A stretch of 64,000 nt of DNA from a bacterium (lineage in GTDB: Bacteria > Elusimicrobiota > Elusimicrobia > Elusimicrobiales > UBA9959), in the NCBI GenBank assembly GCA_021811185.1, contig JAJZPL010000008.1, positions 36,809 through 100,808 on the forward strand, read 5' to 3'. The notes beneath the pieces are model-generated. The model had not been told where the DNA came from, did no database searches, and was given only the letters and a program-made list of their open reading frames with translations. Below are positions 25,858-38,753 of this stretch, piece after piece. The translations under genes were made by a program, and so were the position numbers. Positions within the stretch are counted from its first letter, which is position 1; each line of letters begins with the position of its first letter.

Positions 25858-27208
25858 CTTAACCGATATCAAGGAAATCTGGCAAAAGGTGATGGAAAAC
25901 CTGGGCGCTGAAATAGGCGTGCAGGCGATCGACCTTTGGATACGCCCGATAAAACCTCTTTTCATTGAGGGAGACACCTTTAAGTTGGAAGTTCCTAATT
26001 CCATAATTTATAATACGGTAAAGAGCCGCTACGAGGAAAAAATAGCGGCCCTGCTGTCCGCGCTGTCCGGAAGGGACCTTAAAATAAGTTATTCCATGTC
26101 GATGGCCCCGACGGAACAGGAGACCGTGCCGGCCTATAAGCCCGAACCCTCCGCGCCGGCCGCTCTTCCCGCGAATTATTTTTCCTTCAACCCGAACTAC
26201 ACCTTCGAATCCTTCATCATGGGCACGTCGAACCGCTTCGCCTTCGCGTCGGCGGAAGGCGTGGCGAAAACCCCGGGCCAGACCAACCCTTTCTTCATCT
26301 ACAGCGCGCCCGGCCTGGGCAAGACGCACCTGCTGCACGCCATCGCGCACGGCATTTTCAAGAACAACTCCCAGGCCAAGATCCTCTACACCGCCAGCGA
26401 GAACTTCGTGAACGAATATATCGACGCGGTGCGCCACCAGGGCACGGAAGCCTTCCGCAGCAAATACCGCAAGCTCGACTGCCTGCTGCTGGACGATATC
26501 CAGTTCCTGGTGGATAAAGAGCGCAGCGAGGAAGAGTTCTTCTACACTTTCAATTCCCTTTTCGAGTCCAAAAAGCAGATAGTAGTGACCTCGGACCGCC
26601 CTCCCCGCGAGTTGGCGCTCGGGCAGCGCCTTATATCCCGCTTCCTTTCCGGCGTGGTGGCGGACATCAAGATCCCCGATTTCGAGACCCGCGTGGCCAT
26701 CCTGCGCCAGAAGCGGGACCAGCACAAGTACGACATCCCTGACGATATAGTCACCTTCATAGCCGAGAACGTCAAAAAGAGCATAAGGGAACTTGAAGGC
26801 TGCCTTATCACCGTGGGGAACTTCTGCTCCAACATGAAGATCCAGCCCTCCATAGACGCCGTGAAGGAAATAATAAAGGACCACATCACGGACCCGGAGC
26901 ACGATGATAAGAAGGTCACCATAGAGCTCATTAAGGACGTGGTGGCCGCCAAGTACAACATGGAGATCAAGGATTTCAGCGCCAAGAAGCGCACCGAGGC
27001 CGTGGCTTTCCCGCGCCAGGTGGCCATGTACCTGGCCTGCTCCATGACCGACATGTCCCTGAACGACATAGGCGACGCCTTCGGCCGCGACCACGCCACC
27101 GTGATGTACGCCAAGAACAAGATAGGGCAGATGGTGCAGACCGACCCCTACTTCAACGAGACTTTAAACCAGATGATCTCCAAGATAAAGAATGTTAGTA
27201 ACTCTTGA
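25850..27208 (+). CDS. dnaA: Chromosomal replication initiator DnaA
   Basis: 452 aa. The GTG at 25850 is the only start that keeps the N-terminal helix (IKEIWQKVMENLG), because an in-frame stop lies just upstream. Domain I spans ~1-75 and a Pro-rich domain II ~80-110. The domain III AAA+ core has Walker A SAPGLGKTHLLHA, Walker B CLLLDDIQFL, sensor I TSDRPPREL and the Arg-finger region QRLISRFLSGV. Domain IV ends with the box-binding motif FGRDHATVMYAKNKI. No Shine-Dalgarno is seen and the start lies inside a DnaA box. Confidence 0.97.
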   Translation: MDNLTDIKEIWQKVMENLGAEIGVQAIDLWIRPIKPLFIEGDTFKLEVPNSIIYNTVKSRYEEKIAALLSALSGRDLKISYSMSMAPTEQETVPAYKPEPSAPAALPANYFSFNPNYTFESFIMGTSNRFAFASAEGVAKTPGQTNPFFIYSAPGLGKTHLLHAIAHGIFKNNSQAKILYTASENFVNEYIDAVRHQGTEAFRSKYRKLDCLLLDDIQFLVDKERSEEEFFYTFNSLFESKKQIVVTSDRPPRELALGQRLISRFLSGVVADIKIPDFETRVAILRQKRDQHKYDIPDDIVTFIAENVKKSIRELEGCLITVGNFCSNMKIQPSIDAVKEIIKDHITDPEHDDKKVTIELIKDVVAAKYNMEIKDFSAKKRTEAVAFPRQVAMYLACSMTDMSLNDIGDAFGRDHATVMYAKNKIGQMVQTDPYFNETLNQMISKIKNVSNS

Positions 27209-27345
27209 TAAACTCGTAATAAAGCGGAAAAAGGGAAAGTATTGTCAGGACTGTCAGTAACAAATAACTAGTTGTTAATAACTTTCCCCAATGATTTCAA
27301 CAAGGCTGACACTATCAACAACCCTTCTTATAGAGGACTATGATT
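27209..27345. other. dnaA-dnaN intergenic region, possible second origin segment
   Basis: AT-richer than its surroundings, with a TGTTAATAA at 27273-27281 that differs from a DnaA box at two positions, and short repeats (CTGTCAG, GGCTGACA). Many bacterial origins are split around dnaA; this could be the second part, or just the dnaN promoter region. Confidence 0.35.
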
Positions 27346-28461
27346 ATGAAAATAAACAGTAATCGCGAAATTTTGATAAAAGGCATCCAGACCATCCAGG
27401 CAGGCGTGTCCTCGAAGACCGGCACCATACCTATATTACAGAACTTCCTGATGGAGACCGAGGACAAGGGCCTCAAAGTGGTCTTTACGGACCTGGAGAT
27501 GGCCATTAAGCACCATATCCCGGTGGACATCAAGGGCGAAGGCAGCATAACCGTGCCCATAAAGAAATTCATGGAGATAGTGCAGAACCTTGGCGAAGAT
27601 TCCGAGGTTAACATCTCGGTGGACGAGAATAACCGCATCTCGATCCTCAGCGGCAAGTCCCGTTTCAAGCTGGGCGGCGCCCCCAAGAACGATTACCCGG
27701 TGATCCCAGACCTGGACGAGAGCAATTCCTTCAAGGTCCCGGCCAAGCTGCTGGCCGAGATGATCAACAGCACCATCTTCTCCGCCTCCACCGAGGACGA
27801 CAGGCATTTCCTGAACGGCCTTCTGTGGAAGTACGAGAAGGAGAACTTCGCGCTGGTGGCCACGGACGGCAGGCGCCTGGCCATCTCCACCTCCAAGAAA
27901 ATAAAAGCTAAGAAAGATTTCAAGGTGATCGTGCCCTCCAAGATCCTGGGCGAACTGGCCCGCTTCATAAAGGGCGGCGGGGTGAAGGACGCGGACGAAG
28001 TGACCGTGGGCCTGTCCTCCAACCAGATCGGCTTCAAGATAGGCAAGACCGTGTTCATCTCCAGGCTGGTGGAAGGCAACTTCCCCGCCTACGAGCAGAT
28101 CATCCCCAAGAGCCACGAGATAGAGATAGACCTTAACGCCGCCAAGCTGATGGCCGTTACCAAGCGGGCCGCCATCTGCTCCAATGAGCGCTCCGGGGCC
28201 GTGAAGTACACTTTCAAAAGCGGCACGCTGGTCGTCAACTCCGCCTCGCAGAGCATGGATTTCGAGGACGAACTGGAGATACCTTACACCGGCAAGGAAT
28301 TCCAGATCAGCTTCAACCCGAAGTTCCTGATGGACATCCTGAAAGCCGCGGATGACAGCGAGATAACGCTGGAGTTCACTTCCCCGGCCACGCCCGCCCT
28401 CATCAAGATGAAGGGGCGTGAGGATCTGGTTTACATAGTGATGCCGCTGCGCGCGCAGTAA
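27346..28461 (+). CDS. dnaN: DNA polymerase III beta sliding clamp
   Basis: 371 aa from the ATG at 27346. GAGG lies 9 nt upstream, whereas the ATG two codons earlier would have only 3 nt. The start MKINSNREILIKGIQT is typical. The three clamp domains are complete: LPILQNFL-type (TIPILQNFLMETED), RFKLGGAPKNDYPVIP, ATDGRRLAISTSK, and the C-terminal peptide-binding groove with the ending YIVMPLRAQ (canonical YxVMPxR). The dimeric ring tethers Pol III and docks repair proteins. Confidence 0.97.
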   Translation: MKINSNREILIKGIQTIQAGVSSKTGTIPILQNFLMETEDKGLKVVFTDLEMAIKHHIPVDIKGEGSITVPIKKFMEIVQNLGEDSEVNISVDENNRISILSGKSRFKLGGAPKNDYPVIPDLDESNSFKVPAKLLAEMINSTIFSASTEDDRHFLNGLLWKYEKENFALVATDGRRLAISTSKKIKAKKDFKVIVPSKILGELARFIKGGGVKDADEVTVGLSSNQIGFKIGKTVFISRLVEGNFPAYEQIIPKSHEIEIDLNAAKLMAVTKRAAICSNERSGAVKYTFKSGTLVVNSASQSMDFEDELEIPYTGKEFQISFNPKFLMDILKAADDSEITLEFTSPATPALIKMKGREDLVYIVMPLRAQ

Positions 28462-28462
28462 T

Positions 28463-28768
28463 ATGTTCCTGGCCAAGAGGACTTCCAACTGGACCAGGGT
28501 GAACGAAGTCTGCTCATCCTGGCGGTTCCTTGGCGGGGTAAACCCCGACCGCCTGGCCATCCTGGACGCGATCTGGGAAAAGGAAATGGGCGCGCTGGGG
28601 AAACATTGCGAACTGCTTGGGGTGGACGGGGCTTATATACTGGTGAAGCCCAGGTCCGCCACCGCGGCGAGCGAACTGGCCCTGCGCAGCTCGGTGCTGG
28701 TGAAAGGGCTTAATAAATATTACAAAAGGCCGTGGATAAAAGGCATCAAGACGGCCAGCAAGATCTAG
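28463..28768 (+). CDS. DUF721/DciA-like replicative helicase loader
   Basis: 101 aa, 1 bp after dnaN. It has the DciA/DUF721 shape: a basic N-terminus (FLAKRTSNWTRV), then LAILDAIWEKEMGALGKHCELLGV, a hydrophobic strand AYILVKPRSATAASELALR and a helix ending KGLNKYYKRP. DciA loads or activates DnaB helicase in most bacteria that lack DnaC/DnaI. In the common order it follows recF; here recF is missing and it directly follows dnaN. Assignment rests on length, position and pattern. Confidence 0.7.
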   Translation: MFLAKRTSNWTRVNEVCSSWRFLGGVNPDRLAILDAIWEKEMGALGKHCELLGVDGAYILVKPRSATAASELALRSSVLVKGLNKYYKRPWIKGIKTASKI

Positions 28769-31327
<2,559 letters not shown>

Positions 31328-31345
31328 GCAACGGAGCAATATAAA

Positions 31346-33859
<2,514 letters not shown>

Positions 33860-33874
33860 GCGGCAAAGAACCTG

Positions 33875-33914
33875 AAAAGGCGGCCGGCGGAGGGAGACCT
33901 CCCCGGCCGCTTTT
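33875..33914 (+). terminator. Terminator after gyrA
   Basis: AAAAGGCGGCCGG pairs with CCGGCCGCTTTT (one bulge), enclosing an inner GGAGG/CCTCC stem. It ends the dnaA-gyrA block. Confidence 0.8.
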
Positions 33915-33916
33915 GC

Positions 33917-33931
33917 TAGAATTATATTATG
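33917..33931 (+). promoter_or_regulatory. -10 element abutting the marC start (leaderless)
   Basis: TAGAAT, 6 nt, ATG: the same spacing as at 9094-9108. It lies directly after the gyrA terminator and has no Shine-Dalgarno. Confidence 0.5.
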
Positions 33932-34528
33932 GACCTGACCTTATTCATCTCTTCGGTCTTTACGCTTACGCTGGTAATGGACCCGCTGGGGAACATCCCG
34001 CTGTTCATGTCCGCGCTGAAAGACGTCGGCGAAGAGCGCCGCCGCAAGGTGATAGCGCGCGAACTTTTCATAGCGCTGGGGATCATGGCGTTCTTCCTGC
34101 TGTTCGGCAAATATTTCGTATCGGCGCTGTCGCTGGACGTTACGGCCATGTCGGTGGCGGGGGGGATAGTGCTGTTCATTATCGCGCTGCAGATGATCTT
34201 CCCTACGCACCACTCCACCTTCGCCGAAGGCCCCGCGGGCGAACCGTTCATAGTGCCGCTGGCCATCCCGCTGATCGCCGGCCCCTCCACGCTTACCACC
34301 ATCATGCTGTTCTCCATGCGCGAGCCGGGGCGCCTGGGCCTCTGGGCCGGGGTAATAGGCGCGGCCTGGCTGGTGAACGCCGTGATCCTGGGCGGCCTGT
34401 CCGGCTGGTTCTCCAGGCTCCTCGGCGAGCGCGGCCTGTTGGCCATGGAAAAGCTGATGGGCATGATCCTGGTGACCATCTCGGTGCAGATGGTGATGAC
34501 CGGCCTCAAGAAGTTCCTGGTCGGTTAG
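33929..34528 (+). CDS. MarC-family integral membrane protein
   Basis: 199 aa with six predicted membrane helices. Family motifs: [51 protein letters not shown] and the final [20 protein letters not shown]. MarC proteins (UPF0056) are inner-membrane proteins whose transport substrate is not established; the old link to multiple antibiotic resistance has been withdrawn. It is a single gene with an apparent leaderless promoter. Confidence 0.9.
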   Translation: MDLTLFISSVFTLTLVMDPLGNIPLFMSALKDVGEERRRKVIARELFIALGIMAFFLLFGKYFVSALSLDVTAMSVAGGIVLFIIALQMIFPTHHSTFAEGPAGEPFIVPLAIPLIAGPSTLTTIMLFSMREPGRLGLWAGVIGAAWLVNAVILGGLSGWFSRLLGERGLLAMEKLMGMILVTISVQMVMTGLKKFLVG

Positions 34529-34564
34529 TCTTTCCTTATTTTAATTCTTCATTGTAAGGCGAAC

Positions 34565-34930
34565 ATGGATCCTATAAAAAAAATACTGCTTATCGTGGAT
34601 AACGACGAGGACTGGCTGGCCCTGTTGGAAAGGTTCCTGCAGGGGCAGGGGTATAGCGTCGTTTCCACGCAGGATTATGCCGGCGCGGTCAAAGCGGCGG
34701 AAAAGGTCCGTCCCCATTGCGCCATAGTGGACCTGAAACTGGGGAAGGAGGACGGCCTCAGCGTCTGCCGGTATATAAAGGCCAGCCCGGAGCTTAAGCA
34801 CGTCCCCGTGATAATGCTGAGCGGCCTGGACGGTCTGCCGGAAGGCAGCGGCTGCGACGCTTTCGTCTGCAAGGCGGACGGCGTGGAGCGCCTGCTCTCG
34901 GTCCTTAAAAAAGTGCTTTCCAGAAGTTGA
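34565..34930 (+). CDS. Stand-alone response-regulator receiver domain
   Basis: 121 aa, receiver only. IVDNDEDW gives the acidic pocket, CAIVDLKLGKEDG the phospho-acceptor Asp, VIMLSG the Thr/Ser position and FVCKAD the conserved Lys. No output domain is present, so it works CheY-like or as a phosphotransfer partner. No histidine kinase is in the window. The leader contains TAAGG 6 nt from the ATG. The gap to the next gene contains the inverted repeat TGGGCCC-AA-GGGCCCA at 34942-34957. Confidence 0.9.
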   Translation: MDPIKKILLIVDNDEDWLALLERFLQGQGYSVVSTQDYAGAVKAAEKVRPHCAIVDLKLGKEDGLSVCRYIKASPELKHVPVIMLSGLDGLPEGSGCDAFVCKADGVERLLSVLKKVLSRS

Positions 34931-34981
34931 ACTGTAAGGCATGGGCCCAAGGGCCCAGGGCCGCCCCGGGCCCCAGGACCC

Positions 34982-35019
34982 TTAACGCGTCAAGCCCTCT
35001 CTGCCATACTATTGGTATG
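34982..35019 (+). promoter_or_regulatory. Promoter abutting the start codon (leaderless)
   Basis: TTAACG (34982-34987), a 17-bp spacer, CATACT (35005-35010), 6 nt, then ATG at 35017. Transcription would start at or next to the A of the start codon. Confidence 0.5.
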
Positions 35020-35949
35020 AAGACGCTGAACCTGGCCGCGCTCGCCGCCCTCCTTATCTTAAGCGCGCCGCTCTGCGCCCGGGCTTCCGCTATCGAGGAC
35101 CTTGGCCTGGAGAACGGCGACTTCTCCGACATGCCCGCGGCCGCGGCGGCGCCCCAGGCCTCTCCCTCCGGCATGATCGAGGCCGAACAGTATCTTCCCC
35201 CGAACAACGACGAGCCCGGTTTCGAATGGCCCGGGAAAAGCGGTAATAAAGGTGTGGAACTTAATTACTTCCGCACCGGCAAAGAGGCTACTTTCCTTAA
35301 AGCTTCCCCGGATATGGCCGCCGACCTGGCCGAGGGCACCGGCAAATGCGCGCTGGCTCCCAATACTACTTACAATACCTCGATGAAGCCCGGTTTCGAA
35401 GGCGAGCACATGACCGTGCGCCTGGCCGAGCCCCTGCCCGGCTGCCAGCTCACAAGCGGTTATGTTTACCTGCCCCACGTCTCTTCCAGTTCAGCTGGCG
35501 GCCTGTGGGAACTGCCGAAGACCGTAAGGGCCTTCCTGGACACGCTGGCTTATTCCGAGGGCACCAAGGAACATTACAACTATATCTTTACTTTCGTTCC
35601 TTTCACCAGCTATGCCGACCATCCCCGCAAGGTGGTCTGCGCCGGCAGCCTCTGCTCTTCCGCGGCCGGGCGCTACCAGTTCTTGTCCAAAACATGGGAC
35701 CCGCTGGCCGCCGACCTCGGCCTTAAGGATTTTACCCCGCCCAGCCAGGAGAAAGCCTGCCTGGAGCTGGTGCGCCGCGCCGGCGCCTACAACCTCGCGC
35801 TCAAATCCGACAAGCTGGCCAATTTTAAAGCGGCGGTAGGTAAACTGAACGCTATCTGGGCCTCGCTGCCCGGCAGCCCTTACGGCCAGCCCACGCATTC
35901 TATGACCGCGCTCTGGAAGGCTTATCAGGCGAACCTCGCCAAGTACTGA
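35017..35949 (+). CDS. Secreted endolysin-like lytic transglycosylase (lambda R / GH104-like)
   Basis: 310 aa from the ATG at 35017, which opens a signal peptide MKTLNLAALAALLILSAPLC. Residues ~30-155 are a variable, Ala/Pro-containing region without a known domain. Residues ~160-305 match the lysozyme-like fold of lambda endolysin and GH104: RAFLDTLAYSEGTKEHYNY (catalytic Glu after SE), FVPFTSYADHPRKVV, AAGRYQFLSKTWDPLAADLG, then the QEKACLELVRRAGAY helix and IWASLPGSPYGQPTHSM. Such enzymes cleave the MurNAc-GlcNAc bond, forming 1,6-anhydro ends. Chromosomal, with no phage genes nearby, it may serve in wall remodelling or attack on other cells (inference). Confidence 0.8.
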   Translation: MKTLNLAALAALLILSAPLCARASAIEDLGLENGDFSDMPAAAAAPQASPSGMIEAEQYLPPNNDEPGFEWPGKSGNKGVELNYFRTGKEATFLKASPDMAADLAEGTGKCALAPNTTYNTSMKPGFEGEHMTVRLAEPLPGCQLTSGYVYLPHVSSSSAGGLWELPKTVRAFLDTLAYSEGTKEHYNYIFTFVPFTSYADHPRKVVCAGSLCSSAAGRYQFLSKTWDPLAADLGLKDFTPPSQEKACLELVRRAGAYNLALKSDKLANFKAAVGKLNAIWASLPGSPYGQPTHSMTALWKAYQANLAKY

Positions 35950-35970
35950 CTATTTCCCGACGTGAAACAG

Positions 35971-36000
35971 GAAAGCCCCGGCCTCCCGGGGCTTTCTTTT
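35971..36000 (+). terminator. Terminator after the transglycosylase gene
   Basis: GAAAGCCCCG pairs with CGGGGCTTTC around GCCTCC, followed by TTTT. Confidence 0.88.
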
Positions 36001-36008
36001 GCCGGCTG

Positions 36009-36071
36009 AAAAAATAATTTTAAATTATTTTATGTTTGGGCCTTGACAAGTCAAGTTCCGCCTGTTATACT
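36009..36071 (+). promoter_or_regulatory. Strong promoter with AT-rich upstream block
   Basis: TTGACA at 36043-36048, a 17-bp spacer and TATACT at 36066-36071 form the best consensus promoter in the window, preceded by an A/T block (36009-36032) like an UP element. A perfect inverted repeat CTTGAC-AA-GTCAAG (36042-36055) overlaps the -35. Confidence 0.8.
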
Positions 36072-36138
36072 CGATATGTAGTCCTGATCTTTCTAGAGCG
36101 CCGGTTGATGGTTCGGGCCCGCGGTGGCGGTGTGAGGT

Positions 36139-36198
36139 CGGTCTGGTGCGGTGTTTCCGGTCTGGTTCGGTCTGAGTTCGGTGTGGTTCGGTGGTGGG
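36139..36198 (+). repeat. Six degenerate 10-nt tandem repeats inside the RNA
   Basis: Units begin at 36139, 36149, 36158, 36168, 36179 and 36189, with consensus CGGTNTGGTT (units of 9-11 nt). Confidence 0.65.
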
Positions 36199-36429
36199 CC
36201 CGGTGCAGCGTAGCGGTGTTTCGGGTTGCGGGGAGTCGCCCCGGCCCCGGCGCGGTTTCCCCGGTCCGCAGGCCTCGTTTCAGGAGGCGCGGTTCCCCGG
36301 GAGTCCGGTTCCCTCGGCGCGTTTCGCGCCCGGTCCCGGGCGGGCAGTCCGGCCCGGCTGGCGCGCTTTGAGCGCCGCAGGTCCCCCGGCCGCCCCCAAC
36401 GCGGTATTCTGGCCAGTGCGCCAGGTGAA

Positions 36430-36458
36430 GAGCCCCCGATCCCGGGGGCTCTCGCTTT
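36430..36458 (+). terminator. Terminator of the long RNA
   Basis: GAGCCCCC pairs with GGGGGCTC around GATCCC, followed by TCGCTTTT. Confidence 0.8.
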
Positions 36459-36573
36459 TGCTGGAAAGCGCGGATAATATTGCCGTACCGGAGCGGAAAA
36501 AGGTAGTATGGGAATGACAGGGGTTTGACGCGGGTCAAACTCTCCGGATATCATAGGCGGAAGCGGAGGCAAA

Positions 36574-37512
36574 ATGGTTAAGAATTTATTAGCGGTGGTT
36601 TTCGCGGCGGCGGCGCTCTGCGGCACGGCTTCGGCCCGGGACGTGGACTTCAATAACGGCTCGCTGCCGGACCTTATCAGCGTGTCCCAGGCCCAGGCGG
36701 ACGGGATGAGCAACCCCGAGACCATTACGTCGCCGGAGACCGGGCGCGTGATCCACTCCAAGGGTTTCGTGAAGAAAGACCTGCCGAACGCGGCCTGGAA
36801 ATCCTTCAAGAACGTAAAAGCGAATATTCCCAACGCCCTGGACCTGCGGCCCAAGCTCACCCAGATTGAGAACCAGGGCTCCTGCGGCAGCTGCTGGGCG
36901 TTCAGCCTTACCGCCACCCACCGCGACGGGCACGCCGTTAACGGCAAAGACCCGGGCCGGCTCTCCCAGGAATGGCTGGTGGAGCATTCCACCTACGCCG
37001 CCGGCTGCCAGGGCGGGTACTTCGATTCCGCCAACGACTTCATCGCCCCCAAGGGCCAGCCGCTTTACAGCGCCTGCCCCTACTCCAACGGCCACGGCAA
37101 GTGCTCCGCCGCCCTGCCGGCCGCGGCTGTCATAAAAGCGTGGTTCATGCTCGGCGAGCAGGGCCAGGCCCCTACCGTGCGCGACATCGAGGCTTATATG
37201 GCCCTCTCCGGCAAGCCCGTCTCCATAGCCGTGGCGGCGGCCGCCGGCAGCTGGGAAAGCTACAGCGGCGGCGTGTATAACAAGTGCGCCAAGGGCGAGC
37301 TTGACCACATGATCAATATCGTGGGCTGGGACAACGAGGGCGCGCAGTTCGACGCCGACGGCAACCTGCCAGCCGGCAAGGGCATCTGGATCCTGCGCAA
37401 CAGCTGGGGCAAGTCCTGGGGCGAGCAGGGCTATATGCGCACCAAGATGACCAACGCCGCCGGCGAGCGCTGCAACAACGTGGCGGGCGAAGGCGCCTTC
37501 TTCGAATATTGA
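36574..37512 (+). CDS. Secreted papain-like (C1A) cysteine protease
   Basis: 312 aa. Signal peptide VKNLLAVVFAAAALCGTASA, then a pro-region of about 65 residues. The mature enzyme starts near IPNALDLRPK. The oxyanion Gln101 and nucleophile Cys107 are in ENQGSCGSCWAFS, the catalytic His in ELDHMINIVGWDN and the Asn in WILRNSWGKSWGEQGY; GCQGGYFDSA matches the family disulfide region. GGAGG lies 4-5 nt before the ATG. A second C1A gene lies at 49464-50471. The immediately upstream non-coding RNA has its own terminator, so this gene needs another promoter or readthrough. Confidence 0.93.
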   Translation: MVKNLLAVVFAAAALCGTASARDVDFNNGSLPDLISVSQAQADGMSNPETITSPETGRVIHSKGFVKKDLPNAAWKSFKNVKANIPNALDLRPKLTQIENQGSCGSCWAFSLTATHRDGHAVNGKDPGRLSQEWLVEHSTYAAGCQGGYFDSANDFIAPKGQPLYSACPYSNGHGKCSAALPAAAVIKAWFMLGEQGQAPTVRDIEAYMALSGKPVSIAVAAAAGSWESYSGGVYNKCAKGELDHMINIVGWDNEGAQFDADGNLPAGKGIWILRNSWGKSWGEQGYMRTKMTNAAGERCNNVAGEGAFFEY

Positions 37513-37532
37513 AGTTAAACTTTAAAACTTGT

Positions 37533-37562
37533 AAAAACCGCCCCCATACCGGGGCGGTTTTT
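37533..37562 (+). terminator. Terminator after the papain-like protease
   Basis: AAAAACCGCCCC pairs with GGGGCGGTTTTT around CATACC. Confidence 0.9.
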
Positions 37563-37673
37563 ATTTTGGGGGCTAAAGGGCCCAGCCGCGGCGGTACCAA
37601 ATACTTTATTCTGGGGGCCCATAGACACCCGCGCGGTTCCGGAACCGCTGCTAAACTATAAATATAAGTCGCC

Positions 37674-38618
37674 GTGCCCCATAATAACGTGAAGAAACTT
37701 TTAACCATCCTTCTAGCCCTGACCGCCGCGCCGGCCTTCGGCGGCCCCGCGGCTTTCGAGGCGCTGCGCCTGGCCGCTCCCGGGGCCGCTTCTTTCACGC
37801 CCGCCGTGCCCGAGCCCTCCCGGGTAGAAATTTTAAGCGAAAGCGCGCCCGCCGGGGTAGGCGCCCGCCTGTTCGCCGCCAGCGGCCGCTTTTTGGGCGT
37901 GCCTTACGTGCTGGGACCCCTGGGCGAAGGCCAGCGGGGCGAGTTCGACCGCGGCCCGCTGGCGAGCTACACCGCGCTGGACTGCACCACTTTCGTGGAA
38001 GAGACGATGGCCTTCGCGCTGGGCGGGGATGAAGCCTCCTCGCTGGACCTGCTGCGCCGCATCCGCTACCGCGGCGGCGTTATAAGCTACGAGACCCGCA
38101 ACCATTTTACCGAGGCCGACTGGCTGCCCAACAACATAGCCGCCGGCTTCCTCAGGGACATTACCGGCGAAGTGGCCGGCGCGGGCGTCCGCGCGGTGCG
38201 CAAGACGGTCTCCAAGCGCGCCTGGTACCAGGGAAAGACCGAGGCCGACCTGAAAGGTTTTGACTACGAGACCCCGGCGCAGCGCGCCGCAAGGCTGGCC
38301 CGGTTCCGCGCGCTGGGCGAAAATATGCCCGACCAGGACGTAACCCTCTCCTACGTGCCGCTCGAAGACCTGGCCGCGCTGCTGCCGCGGATCCCCGCCG
38401 GCACCGTGGTCAGCCTGGTGCGCGAGGCGCGGGACGACAAGCCCACCGTGGTCTCGCACCAGTTCTTCATTTTCGACGGGCCTTCCGGCAAGATCATCAG
38501 GCACGCCTCGTTCGGCAAGGCGGTGCTCGACGTGCCCGCGGCGGATTATGTTTCCAGGCTGGCCGGTTCCTCCTGGCGCGTGCTGGGCTTCAACCTGGCC
38601 GCGGTGCAGGGCCTGTAG
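37674..38618 (+). CDS. Secreted DUF1460 amidase-like protein (NlpC/P60 superfamily)
   Basis: 314 aa from the GTG at 37674; a GTG at 37689 would give a neater signal peptide (KKLLTILLALTAAPAFGG), and the choice is open. DUF1460 marks: PYVLGPLGEG, the nucleophile in YTALDCTTFVEETMAF, NHFTEADWLPNN, and the His in VVSHQFFIFDG. Family members are N-acetylmuramoyl-L-alanine amidase-like or peptidase-like enzymes acting on peptidoglycan fragments in the periplasm. It sits between other secreted hydrolases and has its own AT-rich promoter region (TATAAATATAAG at 37657-37668). Confidence 0.85.
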   Translation: MPHNNVKKLLTILLALTAAPAFGGPAAFEALRLAAPGAASFTPAVPEPSRVEILSESAPAGVGARLFAASGRFLGVPYVLGPLGEGQRGEFDRGPLASYTALDCTTFVEETMAFALGGDEASSLDLLRRIRYRGGVISYETRNHFTEADWLPNNIAAGFLRDITGEVAGAGVRAVRKTVSKRAWYQGKTEADLKGFDYETPAQRAARLARFRALGENMPDQDVTLSYVPLEDLAALLPRIPAGTVVSLVREARDDKPTVVSHQFFIFDGPSGKIIRHASFGKAVLDVPAADYVSRLAGSSWRVLGFNLAAVQGL

Positions 38619-38753
38619 TCCGGGCTTTTTTTTAGTTTTCGGCCTGTCCGGCGTGACTTTTGCGGCGGCGGGTTAAAAAGTGTAGTATAGAGTAAATCCA
38701 ATTTTTAGAACGCGCCGAAGCCGTACGGCAAGCGCTATTTCCAGGAGTTAAAA

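Larger units (their letters stand above)
36078..36460 (+). ncRNA. Probable long non-coding RNA, ~380 nt, unknown class
   Basis: Transcription would start near 36078 and stop at the hairpin at 36430-36451. No credible reading frame follows the promoter: the frames that are open lack a ribosome site and have biased residue content. The + strand contains very little A (about 5% over 36111-36420). The first third is G/U-rich with six 10-nt repeats. The rest forms clear hairpins, for example CGGGG/CCCCG near 36230, GCCTC/GAGGC near 36270, GGCGCG-TTT-CGCGCC near 36320 and GGCGC/GCGCC near 36365. I find no tmRNA, RNase P, SRP or 6S core motif. Confidence 0.7.

Noticed and set aside
25850..25894. ATG at 25892 as the dnaA start
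   Set aside because: It would remove the first helix of domain I, which is conserved in DnaA; the GTG at 25850 keeps it.
36036..36371. A 111-codon plus-strand frame at the RNA promoter
   Set aside because: Its start precedes the transcription start, it has no ribosome site, and its residues (Arg/Gly/Val/Ser) reflect base bias.
36078..36460. tmRNA, RNase P RNA, SRP RNA or 6S RNA identity for the long RNA
   Set aside because: The invariant cores (tmRNA CCA-end and tag frame, RNase P GAGGAAAGTCC, SRP GGAAGGAAGCAGCC) are not present.
36093..36992. A 299-codon minus-strand frame over the candidate RNA and the protease start
   Set aside because: It overlaps the real papain-like gene in antisense, and its RNA-region part is only a translation of the repeat and GC hairpins.
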